Shown piece by piece: positions 33,220 to 42,919 of a stretch of 64,000 bases of DNA. Origin of the DNA: Sphingomicrobium nitratireducens. Its GTDB lineage: Bacteria > Pseudomonadota > Alphaproteobacteria > Sphingomonadales > Sphingomonadaceae. A program made the position numbers and the translations under genes. The stretch spans positions 1,281,001-1,345,000 of the forward strand of contig NZ_JANJZA010000001.1 in NCBI RefSeq assembly GCF_026157035.1. Reading direction: 5' to 3'. A model generated the notes under the pieces. The model had not been told where the DNA came from. It saw nothing but the letters and a program-made list of their open reading frames with translations, and made no database searches. Positions within the stretch are counted from its first letter, which is position 1. Each line of letters starts with the position of its first letter.

Positions 33220-34404
33220 ATGCCCAAGACGTTTCCATATCTTTTCGCCGCGCTCGTCGCGCTCCTCCTCGGTGTCGGGGCGGTGGCGCAGATGGAAGAC
33301 GGCGACCGCGGGATCCTGCCGATCGACAGCGAGGGGCTGCTCGAGGTGGGCGGGATCGAGGTCGACGTGGCGGGCAAGGATGCCGAGGACGCGCGCTTCA
33401 ACGGGTGGAAGATCGCCCAGCGCGAGGGGTTTGCGATGCTGTGGGCCAAGAACAAGGGCCGCCCCGCCTCCGAAGCGCCAAAGCTCAACGATGCGACCTT
33501 GAACTCGATGGTCAGCGCGATCGTCGTGGAAAACGAGCAGATCGGGCCCAACCGCTATATCGCGACGCTGGGCGTGCTGTTCGACCGGACGCGCGCGGGC
33601 GCGATGGTGGGAGAATCCGGTGGCCAGCGCCGCTCGCCGCCGATGCTGCTGGTGCCGCTGACCATTTCGGGCGGGACCGCGACCACCACCGAGACGCGCA
33701 ATCCCTGGCAGCGGGCCTGGGCGCAGTTTCGCACGTCGGAAAGTCCCATCGACTATGTCCGCCTGTCGGGGCTGGGAGTCGATCCGCTGCTCGTCAATGC
33801 GGGCTCGCTGCGGCGTCCCGACCGGCGCTGGTGGCGCGGGATCGCCGACTATTACCAAGCCGCCAACGTGCTGATCGCCGAAGTCACTCTGCACCGCGCC
33901 TTCCCCGGAGGCCCGGCGCAGGCGCGCTTCGTGGCGCGAGCAGGCCTGTCGCGCGAGGCGCTGGGCGGGTTCGTGCTAACCGCCGAGGACAGCGAGGGCA
34001 TCCCGGCGATGATGGCCGAGGGCGTCCGGCGCATGGATCGCATCTACACGCGCGCTTACAATCGGGGCGATCTCAAGCGCGACAGCAGCTTCACCGTCCG
34101 CCGCCCGCCGCCACAGAAGGAGGCCGAAGAGCCCGACGAGGTGCCAGTGACCGCCTACCAAGTCAGGCTCGTCGCGGGCGATGCCGCCGCGCTCAACGAC
34201 GGGCTCGACCAGCTGCGTTCGGTCGCCGGGGTCGAATCGGTGATCGAGAACAGCCTCGCCATCGGCGGGTCGAGCAGCATCGTCGTGGGCTATCGCGGCA
34301 GTGCGAGCGACCTGCGCAGCGCCCTGACCGCGCGTGGATGGCAGGTCGGATACGAGGGCGGGGTGCTCACCATGTCGCGGCCGGGTGCGGGCGGCGCCCT
34401 CTAG
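33220..34404 (+). CDS. exported DUF2066 domain protein
   Basis: A 394-residue protein with an N-terminal signal (FPYLFAALVALLLGVGAVAQ) and a DUF2066-like body: EVDVAGKDAEDARFNGWKIAQREGF, then NRYIATLGVLFDR. The C-terminal third (about 305-385) contains a Val/Gly-rich alpha-beta segment ending MSRPGAGGAL. Function unknown; the family sits beside hda/purM in proteobacteria. No strong ribosome site is visible before ATG 33220. hda follows four bases after its stop. Confidence 0.85.
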   Translation: MPKTFPYLFAALVALLLGVGAVAQMEDGDRGILPIDSEGLLEVGGIEVDVAGKDAEDARFNGWKIAQREGFAMLWAKNKGRPASEAPKLNDATLNSMVSAIVVENEQIGPNRYIATLGVLFDRTRAGAMVGESGGQRRSPPMLLVPLTISGGTATTTETRNPWQRAWAQFRTSESPIDYVRLSGLGVDPLLVNAGSLRRPDRRWWRGIADYYQAANVLIAEVTLHRAFPGGPAQARFVARAGLSREALGGFVLTAEDSEGIPAMMAEGVRRMDRIYTRAYNRGDLKRDSSFTVRRPPPQKEAEEPDEVPVTAYQVRLVAGDAAALNDGLDQLRSVAGVESVIENSLAIGGSSSIVVGYRGSASDLRSALTARGWQVGYEGGVLTMSRPGAGGAL

Positions 34405-34408
34405 GGCC

Positions 34409-35032
34409 ATGGCACGCGTCGACCAGATCGCGCTGCCGCTCGACTGGCCGCAAGGGCGCGACGCCGCGCGCTTCATTCCCTCGCCCGCCAATGCGCAAGC
34501 GCTCGACCATCTCGAACGCTGGAGCCTGTGGCCGGTCAAGGCGACCATCATTACGGGGCCGCGCCGTTCGGGGCGCAGCCTTCTCGCCCGCCTGTTCACG
34601 CGCAAGATCGGCGGGCGACTGTTCGACGATGCCGAGCGGCACGACGAGGAGGAATTGTTCCACGCGTGGAACCATGCGCAGGAGACGGGCCTTCCGCTTG
34701 TAATGGTCGCAGACAGCCCGCCGCCGGCTTGGGAACCGGCACTGCCAGACTTGCGCACGCGGCTCGCCGTGACGCCGGTGACCACGATCGAGCAGCCCGA
34801 CGACCAGCTGTTCGAATCCCTGCTGGGTCTTCACTTTGCCGACCGCGGACTGCACCTTCCCGACGAGGCGCGCCGGTACATCGCCGCGCGCGTCGAGCGG
34901 ACTTACTGGAATGCGGAGCAGGTGGTGGACCAGATCGACAGGCACGCGATGGCGGACCGGGCACGGCTGACCATCCCGACGATCCGCAAGGCGCTGGGGA
35001 TGACAGGCGGGGAGGCGGATGGGGAAGCCTAG
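34409..35032 (+). CDS. hdaA: HdaA, DnaA-related replication regulator
   Basis: A 207-residue AAA+ protein homologous to the ATPase part of DnaA. The P-loop is GPRRSGRS (about 49-56): Arg replaces the usual Lys, as in many Hda proteins. The N-terminal QIALPLDWP is the clamp-binding peptide expected of Hda (QL/IxLPL). It promotes hydrolysis of DnaA-ATP after loading of the sliding clamp, preventing re-initiation. It overlaps ppk by 14 bases, tying it to polyphosphate synthesis. Confidence 0.9.
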   Translation: MARVDQIALPLDWPQGRDAARFIPSPANAQALDHLERWSLWPVKATIITGPRRSGRSLLARLFTRKIGGRLFDDAERHDEEELFHAWNHAQETGLPLVMVADSPPPAWEPALPDLRTRLAVTPVTTIEQPDDQLFESLLGLHFADRGLHLPDEARRYIAARVERTYWNAEQVVDQIDRHAMADRARLTIPTIRKALGMTGGEADGEA

Positions 35033-37160
35033 CCTCAAGGCCATCGCCAAGAGCGGTCCGACGCGCTTCTTCAACCGCGAACTCTCGTGGCTCGCCTTCA
35101 ATCGCCGCGTGCTCGAGGAAGCGGCGAACGGCGCCTATCCGCTGCTCGAACGACTGAACTTCCTGTCGATCTCGGGATCCAACCTCGACGAATTCTTCAT
35201 GGTGCGCGTGGCCGGGCTCAAGGGGCAACAGCTGCGCAAGCTCGAGGATTTCTCGATCGACGGGCGCACCCCGACCCGGCAGCTCGAGGAGCTGGCGCTG
35301 GAGGCCGACGCACTGGTCGCCGACCAGCAGGCGATGTGGCTCGAATTGCGCGAGGCACTGGCCGAGGCCGGGGTCGAGGTGATCGAGGGCGGCCAGCTGA
35401 CACCGTCGGAACGTCACTGGCTTACCGAGAAGTTCGACGCCGAGATCATGCCGGTGCTGACCCCGCAGGCGATCGACCCGGCGCATCCCTTCCCGTTCGT
35501 CCCCAACGGCGTGATGGGCCTGATCTTCGAGCTGGCGCCGCTGCGCGGGGGCGAGGACGTCGTCGAGCTGCTGCTCGTGCCCGCGGGCCTGCCGCGCTAC
35601 ATCCAGCTGCCCAAGCGCGGCAAGTCGCACCGCTTTATCCGCATCGAATCGGTCATCCGCGCCTTTTTCGATCGGCTGTTCCCGGGCTTCGAGAAGCGTG
35701 CGGCGGGCGCGTTCCGCGTCCTGCGCGACAGCGACATCGAGGTCGAGGAGGAGGCCGAGGACCTCGTGCGCTACTTCCGTTCGGCAATCCTCAGGCGGCG
35801 GCGCGGGCGCGTGGTCAGGCTAGAACTGTCCGCCGACATGCCCGAGGAACTGGTCGAGAATATCGTCGAGGGGCTGGAGGCCGAGGACGCGCTGACGGTG
35901 GAGGCCGGTGGGCTGATCGGCATTGCCGACCTGCACCACATCGTCGACGTCGACAGTCCCGAACTCAAGTTCGAGCCCTACAGCCCGCGCTTTCCCGAGC
36001 GGATCGTCGAATATGGCGGCGACGCGTTCGCAGCGATCCGCGCCAAGGATTTCGTCGTCCATCATCCCTACGAAAGCTTCGAGGTCGTGGTCGCCTTCCT
36101 GCGACAGGCGGCCGACGATCCGGACGTCATCGCGATCAAGCAGACGCTCTACCGCGCGGGCAAGCAGTCGGAGATCGTCGACGCGATGGTCGCGGCGGCC
36201 GAGAACGGCAAGTCGGTGACCGCGGTCGTCGAACTCAAGGCGCGCTTCGACGAGGAGCAGAACCTGCTGTGGGCGAGCCGCCTCGAACGCGCGGGCGTGC
36301 AGGTCGTCTACGGCTTCATCGACTGGAAGACGCACGCCAAGGTCTCGATGGTGGTCAGGCGCGAAGGCGAGGTGATGCGCACCTACTGCCATTTCGGAAC
36401 GGGAAACTATCATCCGACGACCGCGCGCATCTATACCGACCTCAGCTTCTTCACCGCCTCGCGCCGGGCGGCGCGCGATGCCAACAAGCTGTTCAATTTC
36501 GTCACGGGCTACGTCCCGCCGCGGCGGATGGAGTTGCTCGCCATCTCGCCGGTCAACCTGCGCGCGCGCATCTACCGCCTGATCGATGCCGAGATCGAGA
36601 ATGCCAAGGCCGGAAAACCCGCCGCGATCTGGGCGAAGATGAATTCGCTGGTCGATCCCGACGTGATCGACCGTCTCTATCTTGCCAGCCAACACGGCGT
36701 GTCGATCGACCTCGTCATCCGCGGCATCTGCTGCCTGCGCCCCGGCGTGGAAGGCCTGTCGGAGAACATCCGCGTCAAGTCGGTGATCGGGCGTTTCCTC
36801 GAGCACAGCCGTATCTTCGTCTTCGCCAATGGGGACCGGCTTCCGCATCGCGGGGCGAAGGTGTTCATCTCGTCGGCCGACTGGATGCCGCGCAATCTCG
36901 ACCGGCGGGTCGAATATATGATCCCGCTCGAGAACCCGACGGTGCATGCGCAAGTTCTCGACCAGGTGATGACCGCGAACCTGATCGACAACGAGCAGAG
37001 CTGGACGCTCCAGGCGGACGGGAGCTACGCGCGCGTCGAGGCGGGCAAGAAGCGTTTCAACCTCCACCAGTATTTCATGAACAACCCGTCGCTGTCCGGG
37101 CGCGGACATGCGCTGGAGGGCAAGAAGGTGCCCAAGCTCGACCTGAGCCAGCGCGGATGA
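35019..37160 (+). CDS. ppk1: polyphosphate kinase 1
   Basis: Makes polyphosphate from ATP. The 713-residue protein shows the N domain (FFNRELSWLAFNRRVLEEA), head domain, and two phospholipase-D-like catalytic domains with CHFGTGNYHPTTARIYTD (autophosphorylated His), YGFIDWKTHAKVSMV and FANGDRLPHRGAKVFISSADWM. Length is normal. ATG 35019 lies within the end of hdaA; its stop forms ATGA with the ppx start. Confidence 0.98.
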   Translation: MGKPSLKAIAKSGPTRFFNRELSWLAFNRRVLEEAANGAYPLLERLNFLSISGSNLDEFFMVRVAGLKGQQLRKLEDFSIDGRTPTRQLEELALEADALVADQQAMWLELREALAEAGVEVIEGGQLTPSERHWLTEKFDAEIMPVLTPQAIDPAHPFPFVPNGVMGLIFELAPLRGGEDVVELLLVPAGLPRYIQLPKRGKSHRFIRIESVIRAFFDRLFPGFEKRAAGAFRVLRDSDIEVEEEAEDLVRYFRSAILRRRRGRVVRLELSADMPEELVENIVEGLEAEDALTVEAGGLIGIADLHHIVDVDSPELKFEPYSPRFPERIVEYGGDAFAAIRAKDFVVHHPYESFEVVVAFLRQAADDPDVIAIKQTLYRAGKQSEIVDAMVAAAENGKSVTAVVELKARFDEEQNLLWASRLERAGVQVVYGFIDWKTHAKVSMVVRREGEVMRTYCHFGTGNYHPTTARIYTDLSFFTASRRAARDANKLFNFVTGYVPPRRMELLAISPVNLRARIYRLIDAEIENAKAGKPAAIWAKMNSLVDPDVIDRLYLASQHGVSIDLVIRGICCLRPGVEGLSENIRVKSVIGRFLEHSRIFVFANGDRLPHRGAKVFISSADWMPRNLDRRVEYMIPLENPTVHAQVLDQVMTANLIDNEQSWTLQADGSYARVEAGKKRFNLHQYFMNNPSLSGRGHALEGKKVPKLDLSQRG

Positions 37161-38626
37161 CCAGGAAATCGCTCTATTTCGGCCCGGTGGGCATCATCGA
37201 CATCGGGTCCAACTCGGTCCGCCTCGTCGTCTATGCGGGGGCCGAGCGCGTGCCCTCGACGCTCTACAACGAGAAGGTGATGGCAGGCCTCGGACGCACC
37301 ATCGGCAGCGACGGCGCGATGGACGAGGAGGCGATCGAACTTGCGCTGCGGACGCTCGAGCGGTTCCGGATGGTGATGCGCCAGATGGGCGTCAAACGCT
37401 TCCGTACGGTCGCGACCGCCGCCGTGCGAGAGGCGACCAACGGCAAGGCCTTCCTGGCGAAGGTCGCGAAACTCGGCCTCAAACCGGAAGTGCTTTCGGG
37501 TGAAGAGGAGGCGGTCACATCGGCGGCAGGGGTGCTGTCGGGCATTCCGTGGGCCAAGGGCGTGGTCGCCGACCTCGGGGGCGGCAGTCTCGAGCTGGTC
37601 GGGGTGGCGCGGGGACAGGTCGGCAGCGGGGTGAGCCTTCCGCTCGGCGTCCTACGCGTCGGGTCCGATCCGGACCGGGACGCGATCCGCACGATGCTGG
37701 AGGAGGCACTCGCGTCGACCCAAATCCCCGCGGCGGCCAGGGGCAGCAACCTCTACCTCGTGGGCGGCTCGTTCCGCGCCATCGCGCAGCTCGAGATGCA
37801 ATTGGTCGAACACCCGCTCCCGATCGTCCACCAGCATCGGCTGCGGCGCGACCAGCTCGGGCCGATTGCGGACTATGTGGCGGAAGCGACCAAGGACGAG
37901 ATCAAGGACATCGGCAACGTGTCGGGCCAGCGCGTGCCGCACCTGCCGGCCGCGATCGCGATCCTCGAGACATTGATCGAGGTGCTGGCGCCCAGGAAGA
38001 TCAAGGTCAGCGCGTTCGGCCTTCGCGAGGGCGTGCTCTACCGCGATCTCGACTGGCGTCGGCGCAAGGAGGACCCGCTGCTCGCCGCCGCGTTCGAGGT
38101 CGGCCACAAGCTCGGGCGGTTCGGCGACCATGGCGCGCAGCTCGACCAGTGGATCGCGCCGCTGTTTCCCAAGGAGCCCGAGAAATTGGCCCGGCTGAGG
38201 CTGGCCGCGTGCCTGCTCGGCGACATCGCGTGGAACGCGCATCCGGACTATCGCGCAGAACGCGCGGTCGACCTTGCCGTCCATGGCAACTGGGTCGGGA
38301 TCAACGGGCGAGGACGGGTGCTGCTGGGGCGGGCGCTCCATGCCGCGTTCGGAAATGGCGAGACGTTCCCTCTGGAGCTCGATGCGCTGCTCAAGGACGG
38401 CGATGCCGCACGCGCGGAGCAATGGGGCCTCGCGATCCGGCTTGCCCAACGTTTTTCGGCGGGGACGCTGCGACCGCTTTCAAAGGGCGACATCGCGCTC
38501 AAAGGCGGCAAGCTCGACCTGTCGCTCCCCGAGACGCTGGCCGCGCTCTATTCGCCCGCGGTCGAGAAGCGGCACCAGCAGCTGGCGCTCGCAATGGGCG
38601 CCGAAGCGAGGCTGGTGCTGACCTGA
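37157..38626 (+). CDS. ppx: exopolyphosphatase (Ppx/GppA family)
   Basis: Degrades polyphosphate, or pppGpp in GppA members. The 489-residue protein has the ASKHA actin-like ATPase motifs IIDIGSNSVRLVVY, GEEEAVTSAAGV and VVADLGGGSLELV, then an HD-like helical domain (about 310-489). It starts inside the ppk stop (ATGA), so synthesis and breakdown enzymes are co-translated. It cannot be decided from sequence whether pppGpp is also a substrate. Its TGA abuts the TCA of the next gene. Confidence 0.96.
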   Translation: MTRKSLYFGPVGIIDIGSNSVRLVVYAGAERVPSTLYNEKVMAGLGRTIGSDGAMDEEAIELALRTLERFRMVMRQMGVKRFRTVATAAVREATNGKAFLAKVAKLGLKPEVLSGEEEAVTSAAGVLSGIPWAKGVVADLGGGSLELVGVARGQVGSGVSLPLGVLRVGSDPDRDAIRTMLEEALASTQIPAAARGSNLYLVGGSFRAIAQLEMQLVEHPLPIVHQHRLRRDQLGPIADYVAEATKDEIKDIGNVSGQRVPHLPAAIAILETLIEVLAPRKIKVSAFGLREGVLYRDLDWRRRKEDPLLAAAFEVGHKLGRFGDHGAQLDQWIAPLFPKEPEKLARLRLAACLLGDIAWNAHPDYRAERAVDLAVHGNWVGINGRGRVLLGRALHAAFGNGETFPLELDALLKDGDAARAEQWGLAIRLAQRFSAGTLRPLSKGDIALKGGKLDLSLPETLAALYSPAVEKRHQQLALAMGAEARLVLT

Positions 38627-38914
38627 TCAGCCGCAGTTGGCGCGTTCGACCCTGTTGGCGGCATCGAGGAATACGGTCAGCCGGTCGGGGCGGAATTCCA
38701 TCGTGATGGCGCTGTCGTGAGGGACCCAGCGAAACGCCCCCGCGCCGGTCGTCGCGATCATCTCGGCGCCGAGGGCGCTGGTCGCGGGCTGGCCGGCAAA
38801 GCGATCGAGACCCGCCGGATCGCATACGGCACCGGTGCCACGCTGGGGGATGGCGTCGCCGTCGGTCGCGCAGGCGGCGAGGGCGAGGGGCAAGGTGAGA
38901 ATCGCGATACGCAT
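38627..38914 (-). CDS. I78-family peptidase inhibitor lipoprotein
   Basis: A 95-residue precursor with lipobox LAAC at residue 15, then a small domain CDPAGLDRFAGQPATSALGAEMIATT...RWVPHDSAITMEFRPDRLTVFLDAANRV that fits the I78 inhibitor family (serine-protease inhibitors related to a fungal elastase inhibitor), including the closing Cys. It probably guards the periplasm against proteases. It lies downstream of rnd by 17 bases on the same strand. Confidence 0.85.
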   Translation of the reverse strand: MRIAILTLPLALAACATDGDAIPQRGTGAVCDPAGLDRFAGQPATSALGAEMIATTGAGAFRWVPHDSAITMEFRPDRLTVFLDAANRVERANCG

Positions 38915-38931
38915 GGAGGGTCTCCCGTCGG

Positions 38932-40101
38932 TCAGCCGTCGATACGGCTCATCTTGAGCTTGCCGTTCTCGGTGGCGAAAGCAAGGCGGCCCTCGACCAG
39001 GTCGAGCGCGTCGCGGCCGAACTCCTCGAACCGCCAGCCCGAGAGGATGTCGAGATCCTCGCGCACGCCCGCGGCGAGATATTCGAGTTCCTGCGCGCGG
39101 GCGATAAGGCGCGGTGCGACCCCGGCTTCCTTAGCGCGGATCTTGAGGAGCAGCTTCAGGAGGTCGCTGACGAGGGCGGCATCCTTGGTGAGGCCGGGGC
39201 GGCGCGGCTGCTTGGCGGGCAGGTCGCCATCCTCGAGCGGTTCGGCCTCGGCGATGGCCTTCATGAGCCGCGCGCCGATATCGTTGTTCTTCCAGCCCGC
39301 CGAGAGGCCGCGCACCTTGACGAGGTCGGCCTGGGACTTGGGCGGATGGTTGGCGAGTTCGCCGAGCGTGTCGTCCTTGACGATGCGTCCGCGCGGCAAA
39401 TTCTTGTGGCGCGCCTCGCGCTCGCGCCAGGCGGCGAGCGCCCGAAGGCGGCCGAGCACCGACGGCTTGCGACTCGGCAGCTTCATGCGCTTCCACGCGT
39501 CCTCGGGTTCGAAGGCGAAGGAGGACGGGTCGGCGAGCCGCGCCATTTCCTCGTCGAGCCAGTCGCCGCGGCCGGTCTTCTTGAGCTGGGTGAGCAGCTT
39601 GGGGAAAATCTCGGCGAGGTGGGTGACGTCGGCGATCGCATAATCGAGCTGGCGCTTGTCGAGCGGGCGGCGCGACCAGTCGGTGAAGCGCGCGCCCTTG
39701 TCGATGGTGATGCCGAGCACGGCCTGGACGAGGTTGGCGTAACCGACCTGCTCGCCATAGCCCAGCGCCATCGCGGCGATCTGCGTGTCGAACAGGGGAT
39801 GGGGGACTTCGCCCGCCAGATTGTGGAAAATCTCAAGGTCCTGGCCGCCCGCGTGGAAGACCTTGAGGACTTCCTCTTCCTCGATGAGAAGGTCGAGCAG
39901 GGGCTCGAGATCGATGCTCTCGGCGAGCGGGTCGATCGCGGCAGCTTCCTCGTCGCTCGCGATCTGGATCAGGCAGAGTTCGGGCCAGTAGGTATTTTCG
40001 CGCATGAACTCGGTGTCCACGACGACGAAATCCTTCTGCGCGAGGCGGTCGACCAGCGCGTCGAGCGTCTTGGTGTCGGTAATCAGGGGGTGAATTTTCA
40101 T
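38932..40101 (-). CDS. rnd: ribonuclease D
   Basis: A 389-residue 3'-5' exonuclease that trims tRNA ends. DEDD motifs are present: VVVDTEFMRENTY (Asp29, Glu31), KVFHAGGQDLEIF and the Exo III YAIADVTHL. Two HRDC-like helical regions follow (about 210-290, 300-385). It is divergent from aspS over a 110-base gap and has a near-leaderless promoter. Confidence 0.97.
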   Translation of the reverse strand: MKIHPLITDTKTLDALVDRLAQKDFVVVDTEFMRENTYWPELCLIQIASDEEAAAIDPLAESIDLEPLLDLLIEEEEVLKVFHAGGQDLEIFHNLAGEVPHPLFDTQIAAMALGYGEQVGYANLVQAVLGITIDKGARFTDWSRRPLDKRQLDYAIADVTHLAEIFPKLLTQLKKTGRGDWLDEEMARLADPSSFAFEPEDAWKRMKLPSRKPSVLGRLRALAAWREREARHKNLPRGRIVKDDTLGELANHPPKSQADLVKVRGLSAGWKNNDIGARLMKAIAEAEPLEDGDLPAKQPRRPGLTKDAALVSDLLKLLLKIRAKEAGVAPRLIARAQELEYLAAGVREDLDILSGWRFEEFGRDALDLVEGRLAFATENGKLKMSRIDG

Positions 40102-40111
40102 ACGTTCGCGC

Positions 40112-40139
40112 GCCCTAGCGCGTTTCGGTGCCTTGACAA
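40112..40139 (-). promoter_or_regulatory. candidate rnd promoter sharing its -35 with aspS
   Basis: On the minus strand TTGTCA (40134-40139) is followed after 16 bases by TAGGGC (40112-40117), which lies ten bases before the rnd ATG. The plus strand reads TTGACA at 40133-40138, a perfect -35 for aspS, because TTGACAA is nearly self-complementary; the two promoters thus overlap. The aspS -10 (TGAAGC at 40156) is weak. Confidence 0.4.
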
Positions 40140-40211
40140 AGAGGTTCCGCCACGGTGAAGCGGCGCCCGCGCGAAATTTTCGTCACATCACATCCGGATA
40201 AGAGTTTTTCC

Positions 40212-42023
40212 ATGCACGCCTACCGCACCCATCACTGCGCCCAGCTCGACGCTTCGAGCGTCGGCGAAACCGTCCGCCTGTCGGGCTGGATCCACAGGAA
40301 GCGCGACCATGGGGGCGTGTTGTTCGTCGACCTGCGCGACCATTACGGCATCACCCAGATCGTGGCCGACGAGGACAGCCCCGCGCTGGCGATCCTCGAC
40401 AAGCTCAGGGTCGAGAGCGTCGTCACGATCGACGGCGAGGTGAAGGCGCGCGCCGAGGGCACGGTCAACAAGAACCTGCCGACCGGCGCGATCGAGGTGT
40501 TCGCGCGCTCCGTGACGATCCAGTCGGAAGCGGCCGAACTGCCGATGCCGGTGGCCGGCGAGCAGGACTATCCCGAGGAAATCCGCCTCAAGTATCGCTA
40601 TCTCGACCTGCGCCGCGAGACGATGCACAGGAACATCATGCTGCGCAGCGCGGTGATCGCATCGATCCGCCGCCGCATGATCGAGCAGGGCTTCACCGAG
40701 TTCCAGACGCCGATCCTGACCGCGTCGAGCCCCGAGGGCGCGCGCGACTATCTCGTCCCGAGCCGCGTCCACCCGGGCAAGTTCTACGCGCTTCCGCAGG
40801 CGCCGCAGATGTTCAAGCAGCTGCTGATGGTCGCGGGCTTCGACCGCTATTTTCAAATCGCGCCCTGCTTCCGCGACGAGGATGCGCGCGCCGACCGCAG
40901 CCCCGGCGAATTCTACCAGCTCGATTTCGAGATGAGCTTCGTTACCCAGGACGACGTCTTCAACGCGATCGAGCCGGTGCTCGCCGGCCTGTTCCGCGAG
41001 TTCGCGAACGGGCGCAGCGTCACCGAGGGCGCGTTCCCGCGGATTCCCTACAAGGAATCGATGCTCAAGTACGGCAATGACAAGCCGGACCTTCGCAACC
41101 CGCTGGTCATCTCGGACGTGGGCGACCACTTCGTCGGATCGGGCTTCGGACTGTTCGCGGGGCTGGTCGAGAAGGGCATGAAGGTGCGCGCGGTGCCCGC
41201 GCCCGCGACCGCAGAGAAGAGCCGCAAGTTCTTCGACGAGATGAACGACTGGGCGCGCGGCGAGGGCTTCGCGGGCCTGGGCTACGCCACCCGCAAGGGC
41301 GGCGAGTGGGGCGGCCCGATCGCCAAGAACCACGGCACCGAAGGCATGGACAAGATCGCCGACGCGATGGGCCTTGGCCCCGACGACGGCATCTTCTTCG
41401 CCGCCGGACCCGAAGCGCAGGCCGCAAAGCTCGCCGGCCTCGCGCGCACCCGCGTCGCGGAATCGCTGGGGCTGATCGCCGAGGGCGAATTCCGCTTTTG
41501 CTGGATCGTCGACTTCCCGATGTTCGAGAAGGACGAGGAGACCGGCAAGATCGACTTCTCGCACAACCCCTTCTCGATGCCGCAGGGCGAGATGGAAGCG
41601 CTCGAGACGATGGATCCGCTCGACATCCTTGCCTGGCAGTACGACATCGTCTGCAACGGCGTCGAACTCTCCTCGGGCGCAATCCGGAACCACCGCCCGG
41701 ACATCATGTACAAGGCGTTCGAGATCGCCGGCTATTCCAAGCAGGATGTCGACACGAACTTCCCGGGCATGATCGGTGCGTTCCAGTTCGGCGCGCCGCC
41801 GCACGGCGGATCGGCGCCGGGCGTCGACCGCATCGTCATGCTGCTCGCCGACGAACCCAACATCCGCGAAGTCATCCTCTTCCCGATGAACCAGAAGGCG
41901 GAAGACCTGATGATGAACGCACCGTCCAACGTGACGCCGCTCCAGCTCAAGGAATTGGGCATCAGGATCGTCGAGGCGCCCAAGGCGAAGGTCAATCCGG
42001 CAGAGGTCGTCGAGGACGCCTAA
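40212..42023 (+). CDS. aspS: aspartyl-tRNA synthetase
   Basis: Charges tRNA-Asp. The 603-residue protein has the N-terminal OB anticodon domain ([16 protein letters not shown]), class II motifs (motif 2 [22 protein letters not shown]; motif 3 [14 protein letters not shown]) and a GAD insert (about 290-420), so it is the full bacterial type. Whether it also charges tRNA-Asn cannot be read directly. ATG 40212 fits the family. After it come 131 bases with GTTAAC repeats. Confidence 0.98.
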   Translation: MHAYRTHHCAQLDASSVGETVRLSGWIHRKRDHGGVLFVDLRDHYGITQIVADEDSPALAILDKLRVESVVTIDGEVKARAEGTVNKNLPTGAIEVFARSVTIQSEAAELPMPVAGEQDYPEEIRLKYRYLDLRRETMHRNIMLRSAVIASIRRRMIEQGFTEFQTPILTASSPEGARDYLVPSRVHPGKFYALPQAPQMFKQLLMVAGFDRYFQIAPCFRDEDARADRSPGEFYQLDFEMSFVTQDDVFNAIEPVLAGLFREFANGRSVTEGAFPRIPYKESMLKYGNDKPDLRNPLVISDVGDHFVGSGFGLFAGLVEKGMKVRAVPAPATAEKSRKFFDEMNDWARGEGFAGLGYATRKGGEWGGPIAKNHGTEGMDKIADAMGLGPDDGIFFAAGPEAQAAKLAGLARTRVAESLGLIAEGEFRFCWIVDFPMFEKDEETGKIDFSHNPFSMPQGEMEALETMDPLDILAWQYDIVCNGVELSSGAIRNHRPDIMYKAFEIAGYSKQDVDTNFPGMIGAFQFGAPPHGGSAPGVDRIVMLLADEPNIREVILFPMNQKAEDLMMNAPSNVTPLQLKELGIRIVEAPKAKVNPAEVVEDA

Positions 42024-42032
42024 GCCGCGCTG

Positions 42033-42173
42033 CGGTTAACGGGACTTGCCTTGCATCAACAAGCTGCGGCACGCGCGCCACAGCTGGTCGAGAAAGAATG
42101 TCCCCTCGTCACAACGGACTAGGCGTTTTGCGTGGCTGCGGTTAACTCCACGATGTGCCGATCGAGTTAACCG
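42033..42173. repeat. CGGTTAAC repeats and inverted repeat across the PPK2 start
   Basis: GCTGCGGTTAAC occurs at 42029-42040 and again exactly at 42135-42146. The second copy extends to CGGTTAACTC (42139-42148), which is a perfect 10-base inverted match to GAGTTAACCG (42164-42173). The 15-base spacer holds the GTG start (42155-42157). It may be an operator or a translation-controlling hairpin. No gene is seen in 42024-42154. Confidence 0.6.
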
Positions 42174-42919
42174 AGGCCGGACGGGGGGCTCCGTTCACGG
42201 GCGACTACCAGGCAGAGCTGACCGCTCTGCAGGAGCGTCTCGCGCGCCTGCAGATCGCGCAGAAGGTTCACAAGCGCCGCGCCATCGTCCTGTTCGAGGG
42301 CTGGGAAGGCTCGGGGCTCAAGGCCGCATTGAAGCGGCTCGTCGCGAGCTGGGACCCGTGCCACGTGCGCACCTTGTGCGTCAGCCATGACGAATCGTTC
42401 GACGAGGACCGCCACTGGCTCGCTCCCTTCTGGGCCAACCTGCCGAGCGGCGGCGACACGAGCCTCTATTTCCACAGCTGGTATCGCAAGCTCGCCGACA
42501 ACCGCGTCGCAGGGCGGATCGATGAAGCTCGGCTCGCGCGTTACTGCGACGAGATCAACGAGTTCGAAGCGCAGCAGGGCGATCACGACACGATCGTCGT
42601 CAAGCTGTTCTTCCACGTCTCCTCGGCGGTGCAGCGCGAGCGGATCGAGGAGCGCCAGCGCGACCCTTGGCTCAAGCATCTCGTCACCACGCACGACCTG
42701 CTCTCGAGCCAGAAGCGCACCGACTATCGTGCGGCCTGGAACGAACTGTTCGCGCAGACCGATTCGCGCTGGGCACCTTGGCACCTCGTCAACGGCGACG
42801 ACAAGCGCGGGGCGCGCATCGCGGCGCTGTCGCTGATCGCGGACGAGTTCGAAAAACGCCTGCCGGGCGCGCCGCCGGGGCAGGTCGACAATGTCGTGAA
42901 GCTGGTCGCCGACGCCTAG
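42155..42919 (+). CDS. PPK2-like protein with altered P-loop
   Basis: A 254-residue protein of the polyphosphate kinase 2 family, which uses polyphosphate to phosphorylate nucleotides. It keeps the leading coiled helix, FEGWEGSG and AALKRL, the Walker-B-like TIVVKLFFHVS and the lid ERQRDPWLKH. However the P-loop reads GWEGSGLKAA where active PPK2s have G-x-x-x-G-K: Leu55 replaces Lys, with Lys56 shifted by one. Activity is doubtful. The GTG start lies in an inverted repeat. It ends in a CTAG shared with greB. Confidence 0.82.
   Translation: MPIELTEAGRGAPFTGDYQAELTALQERLARLQIAQKVHKRRAIVLFEGWEGSGLKAALKRLVASWDPCHVRTLCVSHDESFDEDRHWLAPFWANLPSGGDTSLYFHSWYRKLADNRVAGRIDEARLARYCDEINEFEAQQGDHDTIVVKLFFHVSSAVQRERIEERQRDPWLKHLVTTHDLLSSQKRTDYRAAWNELFAQTDSRWAPWHLVNGDDKRGARIAALSLIADEFEKRLPGAPPGQVDNVVKLVADA

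Noticed and set aside
42033-42170. CtrA-binding sites from the TTAA repeats near the PPK2 gene
   Set aside because: CtrA sites have TTAA-N7-TTAA; here the TTAA elements of the inverted repeat are 21 bases apart.
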